Assembly (NCBI GenBank): GCA_943332745.1 | Contig: CALQQQ010000015.1 | Location: 1-11,292, forward strand | Length of the DNA: 11,292 bases | DNA from: Opitutus sp. GAS368 | Lineage (GTDB): Bacteria; Verrucomicrobiota; Verrucomicrobiae; Opitutales; UBA953 | Reading direction: 5' to 3' | The notes under the pieces: generated by a model | Seen by the model: the letters and a program-made list of their open reading frames with translations, nothing else | Told to the model about the DNA's origin: nothing | Database searches by the model: none | Part shown: in pieces, positions 7,473 to 11,292 of the stretch | Layout of the letters: each line of letters begins with the position of its first letter | Numbering within the stretch: position 1 is the first letter of the stretch | Position numbers and translations under genes: made by a program

Positions 7473-9431
7473 TTAGCGGGTCGGAGCGGCGCCGCGCGTA
7501 CTGCCTGAGCCGGTCTGGGCAGGCCGGAAGCGGAGGACGGCATTGGCGCCAGCGCCGGTCGCCGGAGCGGACATCTCGACGGTAAAGAAGCCGGGTGTGG
7601 CCTTGTTCGGCACGACCGAGACGACCTTGGTGCCAGCCGGAAAGCGCGCATCGAGGATGAGCATGCCAGGCTTGAGGTCGATGGATCCGGAAACGTCGGT
7701 GATGGACTTGGAATCCTTGGCGAGGGTACCGACAGCCTGGATAAGGGGCATGAAAGCGAAGACGGTGTTGGTCGAGTCTTCGGTGAGCGGAGCCGAGATC
7801 GTCAGCTCCTTATCGACGACGCGCTTCTTGCGCTTCTTCTCGGGATCCTCCGGGTCGATGATTTCCTTGTAGGTCGGCATCGAGATCAGCGTGGCACCGT
7901 CAGGGATACCGCGACCGCTGGCCGGCATGCCGACGTAGAGATCGTCATAGTTATGAAGGTCATTCAGCGTGCTGGTGCCTTTCTTGGCGTTACCAAACTT
8001 CACCATGATGGCGCTACCCTCGGAGGCGGCGACGCAGCGCTGGAAAATAGTGCCAGGCTTATTACCGTAAGCACGCGATGTGCTGATCAGATAGAGACGA
8101 GGCCCCTTGTTTTCGCGAGCGCCCGCGAAGGCCTGGACCCATTCGTCTTCCCACTTCTTCTCTTCGGGGGTACGCCTATCTCCGCCATTATTGCAAGAGA
8201 TACGACCGGAAGCGACGGCCGTGAGCGGCTTGCTGAGGGTGAAGCTGATGTTGGGCTTGATCTCGGTCACGGTGGCGCCGGCAGGGATGCCTTGGCCGAT
8301 AGCGATCATGCCGACAATCAGACCCGTGGTGTCCTTACACAGGACGACCGGCTGACTGGAGGCGCCACCGTTGGCGATCAAGGTGACCGTAAGGGCGAAG
8401 CCGCCGCCGCCGGCACGGTCAGAGAAAACCGTGGGTGGGTCCGGCCGCATACCCTTGTCGGGCTTGTAGCCCTTTGAGCGGATCTGGCGGATACCGTCTT
8501 GGAAGTCAGAGAAGATCACCAACGCGTCGTAAGCACGCTCGTCCTTCAGGATGTCGATCCAACCGCCGACGGAGCCCACCTTGAAGTTATTACCGTATTT
8601 CTTGAGGATGGCACGACCCTGGCTGGTCAGCTTGGCCGGATTCGTCTCGGTCGCGACCATCTCGCCCTTGGCGTTCTTCTTGGTCCCCGAGCCCGTCGGA
8701 CGGTTAAGGAACGGCTGCCCCTTAAACTTATCTCCTCCGACTATTTCCGTATCATGGACATCGATGAAAACGCCATTGCTCAGGAAAACGTCGGCGTCGG
8801 GAAATTTGTCGCGGATTTCGGCTTCAACGCGGTCGAGATAGGGCAACATGGAGGCCGAAGCATCGAAATACACCGCCAGGCGCTGCGAGAAGATGCTCGC
8901 CCCCATGACCGGCCTAGCGACGAAGTTCTTGCCGCCGCCGGAGCCCATACCTTTACCGGAGCCGATACCGCCGCCCGCGCCGCCACCAAAGCCCTTGGAG
9001 GCGCCGCCCGCCGTGGCGCCGGAGATCATCGAAGAAGCCGACGCCGAGCTCGGCATCTCCGGTAAAGCCATGGAGGCCGTTGCGCTCTTGGAAGTAATGC
9101 GAGTGGTCGTCTTGGCGAGGGACTTGACGTTCTTCGGCTGCACCTTGCGTTCGGTGCTCTTCACGCGTTCGCCGCCAGATCCGCCGCCTGCGCCGGTAGC
9201 GAACGTGTTTGGATCCTTCTTGGCGTTATCGGTGACAGTCGAGACGACGAAAGCCGCGGCGATGAAGACCAGGACGACGTGAATCGCGAGGGAGACCGAC
9301 AGACCGCTGGCGCCGATACGCTGCCAGAAGCTTCGCTTCATGCGCTTCGAGACGAGTGTCTCGGTTGAGACATTCTTGATCTCGTCCGGAGGCAGGTCGT
9401 TGGGCTGAGGGGGAGGGGTTTCTTCGCTCAT
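7473..9431 (-). CDS. TonB/TolA-like VWA protein with inserted and appended beta-repeats (paralog 3)
   Basis: 652 residues from ATG 9431; no Shine-Dalgarno sequence. Domains in order: an acidic Pro-rich cytoplasmic tail (1-28); a basic flank (KRMKRSFWQR); a transmembrane helix (about 43-66) with Ser47xxxHis51; a linker with the box RITSKSATASMALPEM (111-126); a Gly/Ser-rich stretch (136-169); VARPVMGASI (171-180); and a VWA-like domain with MIDAS DASAS (190-194) and VIFSDFQDG (305-313). A beta-rich repeat (about 345-413) interrupts the VWA domain before its WEDEW helix (427-431) and last strand GPRLYLISTS (443-452). Two more copies follow at about 485-562 and 563-637. Each copy has a core like VGM...G.GIP.GATV followed by a strand ending S.PLT. 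Such repeats are common in large surface and phage structural proteins, so a binding or display role is plausible. The C-terminus is low-complexity. A strong terminator sits 22 bp after the stop. Confidence 0.82.
   Translation of the reverse strand: MSEETPPPQPNDLPPDEIKNVSTETLVSKRMKRSFWQRIGASGLSVSLAIHVVLVFIAAAFVVSTVTDNAKKDPNTFATGAGGGSGGERVKSTERKVQPKNVKSLAKTTTRITSKSATASMALPEMPSSASASSMISGATAGGASKGFGGGAGGGIGSGKGMGSGGGKNFVARPVMGASIFSQRLAVYFDASASMLPYLDRVEAEIRDKFPDADVFLSNGVFIDVHDTEIVGGDKFKGQPFLNRPTGSGTKKNAKGEMVATETNPAKLTSQGRAILKKYGNNFKVGSVGGWIDILKDERAYDALVIFSDFQDGIRQIRSKGYKPDKGMRPDPPTVFSDRAGGGGFALTVTLIANGGASSQPVVLCKDTTGLIVGMIAIGQGIPAGATVTEIKPNISFTLSKPLTAVASGRISCNNGGDRRTPEEKKWEDEWVQAFAGARENKGPRLYLISTSRAYGNKPGTIFQRCVAASEGSAIMVKFGNAKKGTSTLNDLHNYDDLYVGMPASGRGIPDGATLISMPTYKEIIDPEDPEKKRKKRVVDKELTISAPLTEDSTNTVFAFMPLIQAVGTLAKDSKSITDVSGSIDLKPGMLILDARFPAGTKVVSVVPNKATPGFFTVEMSAPATGAGANAVLRFRPAQTGSGSTRGAAPTR
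7521..7745 (-). repeat. Beta-repeat copy 3 of paralog 3
   Basis: Residues about 563-637. It begins KSITDVSGSIDLKPGMLILD, continues FPAGTKVVSVV and FTVEMSAPAT, and ends in the strand AVLRFRP. It is the most diverged in the GIPAG position (RFPAG). Confidence 0.6.
7746..7979 (-). repeat. Beta-repeat copy 2 of paralog 3, with charged insertion
   Basis: Residues about 485-562. The core is LYVGMPASGRGIPDGATLIS, then LTISAPLT. A charged loop (about 524-541, with DPEDPEKKRKKR) replaces the short turn seen in the other copies. Confidence 0.65.
8193..8399 (-). repeat. Beta-repeat copy 1, inserted in the VWA domain of paralog 3
   Basis: Residues about 345-413. The core is LIVGMIAIGQGIPAGATVTE followed by FTLSKPLT. 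The neighbouring paralogs go almost directly from the strand near VYSD/TYVDD to the W.D.W helix, so this copy is an insertion in a surface loop. Confidence 0.65.
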
Positions 9432-9566
9432 CGCTTAAGGGGGTAGGCAATCTTCCCCTCTGTCTCGACTGCTTCAACCCTTTTTGCCCACCGAGCCAGG
9501 TCGAACTACCTCAAGAAATGGCTTGCGACCCAGACCCCACCCCTTTGTGTTCGACCTCCCACTTAT

Positions 9567-9644
9567 TGCAGGGTGGAGCAGCCCGGTTAGCTCGTCAGGC
9601 TCATAACCTGAAGGTCGTAGGTTCAAATCCTACCCCTGCACCCA
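9567..9644 (+). tRNA. Initiator tRNA-fMet (CAU)
   Basis: Full cloverleaf with encoded CCA. The acceptor stem is TGCAGGG (9567-9573) with CCCTGCA (9634-9640). The D stem is GAGC/GCTC, the anticodon stem TCAGG/CCTGA and the loop CTCATAA, with anticodon CAT at 9602-9604. The T arm is GTAGG/CCTAC with loop TTCAAAT. Initiator hallmarks are the A11:U24 pair, the D-arm sequence and close overall similarity to bacterial tRNA-fMet. Departures are U1:A72, where a C1xA72 mismatch is usual; A29:U41 within the normally all-GC block of the anticodon stem; and C73 as discriminator. It is transcribed divergently from the VWA block; a terminator at 9791 would stop its transcript. Confidence 0.93.
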
Positions 9645-9790
9645 ATTTTAAGACCGTGAAGGTCAGTCACTTAAGAAAGTGACCAAAACATTGTGATTTG
9701 GCTTGAACCGTTCGGAATTAAATGCACGGTATCAGGTATTAAATTTGTCCTACGGGACAATGGGGTAAGTAAGATAAAGCAGTAAAAAAC
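9645..9790 (+). other. AT-rich structured spacer (tRNA-fMet trailer)
   Basis: No coding region is seen. Two good hairpins lie in it: 9666-9683 (7-bp stem, AAGA loop) and 9745-9760 (6-bp stem closed by C(UACG)G, a very stable tetraloop class). A weaker 4-bp hairpin is at 9652-9664. The base composition is clearly more AT-rich than the flanking genes. It could be only a trailer, or it could hold a small RNA. Confidence 0.4.
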
Positions 9791-9829
9791 AGGCGGCTTG
9801 CATAGGGGTATGCAAGCCGCCTCCTTTTT
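9791..9829. terminator. Bidirectional intrinsic terminator
   Basis: Perfect 14-bp stem (9791-9804 with 9809-9822) and GGGG loop. It is followed by CCTTTTT on the plus strand and by GTTTTTT on the minus strand. It can end the tRNA transcript and act as a second stop for gspF transcription. Confidence 0.85.
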
Positions 9830-9855
9830 GCCCGGATGGTATCTCCCTCCAGATA

Positions 9856-9887
9856 TAAAAAAGCCCGGCTCCTTGCGGTCCGGGCTT
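9856..9887 (-). terminator. Rho-independent terminator after gspF/pilC
   Basis: Stem AAGCCCGG (9861-9868) with CCGGGCTT (9880-9887) and an 11-nt loop. On the minus strand it is followed by TTTTATAT. It begins 22 bp after the gspF stop. Confidence 0.8.
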
Positions 9888-9909
9888 CGTCGTAGCTTTG
9901 CGAATCGGC

Positions 9910-11154
9910 TCAGCCGCCGCCGGTCATCTTGGTGATGAGCGCGATGAGCGGCAGGAACATCGCCAATACGATCGCGCCGACGACCACCGCGAGGAACACG
10001 ATGAGCACCGGCTCAATGATGGAGGTCAGGGCGGTCACCGCATTGTCGACTTCTTCGTCATAGATATCAGCGACGCGATTGAGCATCTCGGGCAGCTGGC
10101 CGGTCTCTTCGCCGACCTGGATCATCGAGGTCACCATCTGCGGGAACTCACCTGACTGTTCGAGCGGCACCGAGAGCGGCTCGCCATCGCGAACCCGGTC
10201 GTGGACGCGCTCCAGCGACTTGGCGATGACGACGTTATCGAGGGTGTCGCGGGTGATCGTGATGGACTGCAAGATGGGCACGCCGGACGCCATGAGCGTC
10301 CCGAAGGTGCGGGCAAAACGCGAGACCGAGACAATCTGGATGAAGCCTCCAATCTTGGGCAAGCGCCAGAGGATGCGGTCGAAGAGTTCCTTACCCTTCT
10401 CGGTCGCGAGCCAGGTCTTCAGGCCGAAGTAGACGCCAAAGATTAAGACTGGGGTGGCGTACCAATATTCCGTCAGGAACGTAGAGATACCGACAACGAA
10501 CTTCGTCAGCGGCGGCATTTCCGTCTTCTGGGCGCTAAGCAACTTCTGGAAGGAAGGCACGACCTTCACCATCAGGATGTAGACGATGATGATGGCGACG
10601 GACATGACGACTCCGGGGTACACCATCGCGGACTTGACCTTCTTCTGAATGCGCTCGGCCTTTTCACGGAACTTCGCGAGACGGTCGAGAACCTTGTCGA
10701 GCACGCCGCCCGCTTCCCCCGCACGGATCATATTGACGAAGAGGCGGTCGAAGACCTTGGGATGGGCCTGCAGGGCCTCGGAAAGGTTGTTACCTTGGGA
10801 GACGCTTTCGGCGATGTTGCCGAGGATCGTCTTGAAGGTCGGATTACGTTCCTGCTTCGTGATGAGTTCGAGGGCGCGCAAGAGCGGTAGCCCGGCCGTG
10901 ATCAGCGTCGCCAGCTGGCGCGTCATGAGCGTCACGTCGTTCTGCGTCACCTTCGCGCCGAAGATGATCCCACGCTTGGCGGGCGCCGCGGGCGCCGCCG
11001 CGGACTTGGCCGCCCCGGCGTCACTAGCGAGCGTGGTGACCATGAGGCCTTTGGCCATGAGCTTCTGGCGGGCCTGCTCATCGTTAGCGGCCTCGATACG
11101 GCCGGAAGCTTGGGAGCCGTTCCGGTCGATAGCAGTGTACTTGTAGTCGGGCAT
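9910..11154 (-). CDS. gspF: Type II secretion / type IV pilus inner-membrane platform protein GspF/PilC
   Basis: 414 residues from ATG 11154 (MPDYKYTAIDRNG), the usual family start. The frame continues upstream, but that part overlaps the preceding gene. The N-terminal cytoplasmic block KYTAIDRNG, with ASGRIEA, is followed by an Ala/Pro-rich linker (44-60) and two GspF domains (about 75-200 and 278-400). Family signatures in both are QLATLITAGLPLLRALELI, IRAGEAGGVLDKVL, ARTFGTLMASGVPILQSI and VGEETGQLPEML. Three transmembrane segments lie at about 181-199, 220-245 and 381-405, in the normal arrangement. It forms the platform that couples the GspE/PilB ATPase to pilin polymerisation. The ATPase gene ends 25 bp upstream, so they form an operon. 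Whether it belongs to a pilus or a secretion system cannot be decided from this window. No Shine-Dalgarno sequence precedes the start. Confidence 0.93.
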   Translation of the reverse strand: MPDYKYTAIDRNGSQASGRIEAANDEQARQKLMAKGLMVTTLASDAGAAKSAAAPAAPAKRGIIFGAKVTQNDVTLMTRQLATLITAGLPLLRALELITKQERNPTFKTILGNIAESVSQGNNLSEALQAHPKVFDRLFVNMIRAGEAGGVLDKVLDRLAKFREKAERIQKKVKSAMVYPGVVMSVAIIIVYILMVKVVPSFQKLLSAQKTEMPPLTKFVVGISTFLTEYWYATPVLIFGVYFGLKTWLATEKGKELFDRILWRLPKIGGFIQIVSVSRFARTFGTLMASGVPILQSITITRDTLDNVVIAKSLERVHDRVRDGEPLSVPLEQSGEFPQMVTSMIQVGEETGQLPEMLNRVADIYDEEVDNAVTALTSIIEPVLIVFLAVVVGAIVLAMFLPLIALITKMTGGG

Positions 11155-11179
11155 GGGAGTGGTGGTGGGGTTATGAAAG

Positions 11180-11292
11180 TTAGGTGTACTTGAGCACTTC
11201 CTCGATCGAGGTGAGTCCGTCGAAGATACAGCGGAGTCCGTCCTCACGAAGCGGGCGCATGCCAGCCTCGATTGCTTTCTGCTTGAGGACGA
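11180..11292 (-). CDS. Type II secretion / type IV pilus ATPase GspE/PilB, C-terminal end
   Basis: The last 37 full codons plus stop (TAA 11180-11182) of a gene that enters from the right edge. The residues [20 protein letters not shown] and [10 protein letters not shown] match the conserved C-terminus of GspE/PilB ATPases (compare 'GM.tLr.dGl.k...G.TtleEv.rvt'). The Walker motifs lie outside the window. It stands 25 bp before gspF, the standard E-F (PilB-PilC) order. Confidence 0.88.
   Translation of the reverse strand, partial: VLKQKAIEAGMRPLREDGLRCIFDGLTSIEEVLKYT

Noticed and set aside
5782..8841. Plus-strand open frames opposite the VWA genes that look alike (segments such as ASGNC.RISAS)
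   Set aside because: They are antisense shadows of the conserved EAEIR..FPDADVF segment of the three paralogs. Their similarity reflects the real genes, not a second gene family.
5403..9431. CRISPR, transposon or prophage explanation for the repeated sequence in this block
   Set aside because: The repeats are coding paralogs and protein-domain repeats. There are no spacer-repeat units, transposase, terminal inverted repeats or phage structural genes.
9498..9557. Inverted repeat AGGTCGAAC / GTTCGACCT upstream of the tRNA
   Set aside because: The 9-bp arms are exact but 42 bases apart, with no operator-like context or third copy. It could be chance; noted only as a possible site.
9567..9644. 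tRNA gene as an integration (att) site for a mobile island
   Set aside because: No integrase is present and no duplicated tRNA 3' end was found elsewhere in the window.
11155..11247. A 31-residue N-terminal extension of GspF
   Set aside because: It overlaps the end of the GspE/PilB gene and lacks similarity to the family. The MPDYKYTAIDRNG start is canonical.

Overview
The window is about 60% G+C. It looks like chromosomal DNA of a Verrucomicrobiota-type bacterium (Opitutae-like), or failing that another PVC-group or related phylum. This rests on gene content and style only: a YyaL-type DUF255 protein, a TIGR03663-like GT-C protein, PilB/PilC-type genes, TonB-like VWA proteins, and several starts without a Shine-Dalgarno sequence. 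No rRNA or other decisive marker is present, so the phylum is an inference.

Layout. On the plus strand, 1-845 is the 3' end of a DUF255 (YyaL/SPATA20-like) gene, followed by a membrane-anchored TPR protein (889-2643). This pair converges on the minus-strand block with an 8-bp overlap of the two 3' ends. The minus-strand block reads, in order of transcription: three related von Willebrand factor A (VWA)-like genes (9431-7473, 7342-6578, 6482-5403), a YbgC/4HBT-type acyl-CoA thioesterase (5365-4946), a GT-C membrane glycosyltransferase (4946-3552) and a divergent ApbE-like flavin transferase (3547-2636). A strong terminator after the first VWA gene separates it from the second, so there are probably at least two transcription units.

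A plus-strand initiator tRNA-fMet (9567-9644), with several unusual bases, stands divergent from the VWA block. It is followed by a short structured AT-rich spacer and two hairpin terminators. The right end holds a minus-strand gspF/pilC gene and the 3' end of gspE/pilB, part of a type IV pilus or type II secretion machine.

The most interesting part is the VWA triplet. Two of its members have a single N-terminal transmembrane helix carrying the SxxxH motif of TonB and TolA. A glycine-rich periplasmic linker with a conserved TSKSA box follows, and then a VWA domain with an intact DxSxS MIDAS motif. The third is a secreted version without the helix or linker. A YbgC-like thioesterase, the family that opens the proteobacterial tol-pal operon, lies 37 bp downstream of the last VWA gene. 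I infer a proton-motive-force-coupled envelope system in which a VWA domain replaces the TonB/TolA C-terminal domain. No ExbB/TolQ or ExbD/TolR gene is in the window, so this is a hypothesis. One VWA protein has also acquired three copies of a beta-rich repeat, one of them inside its VWA domain.
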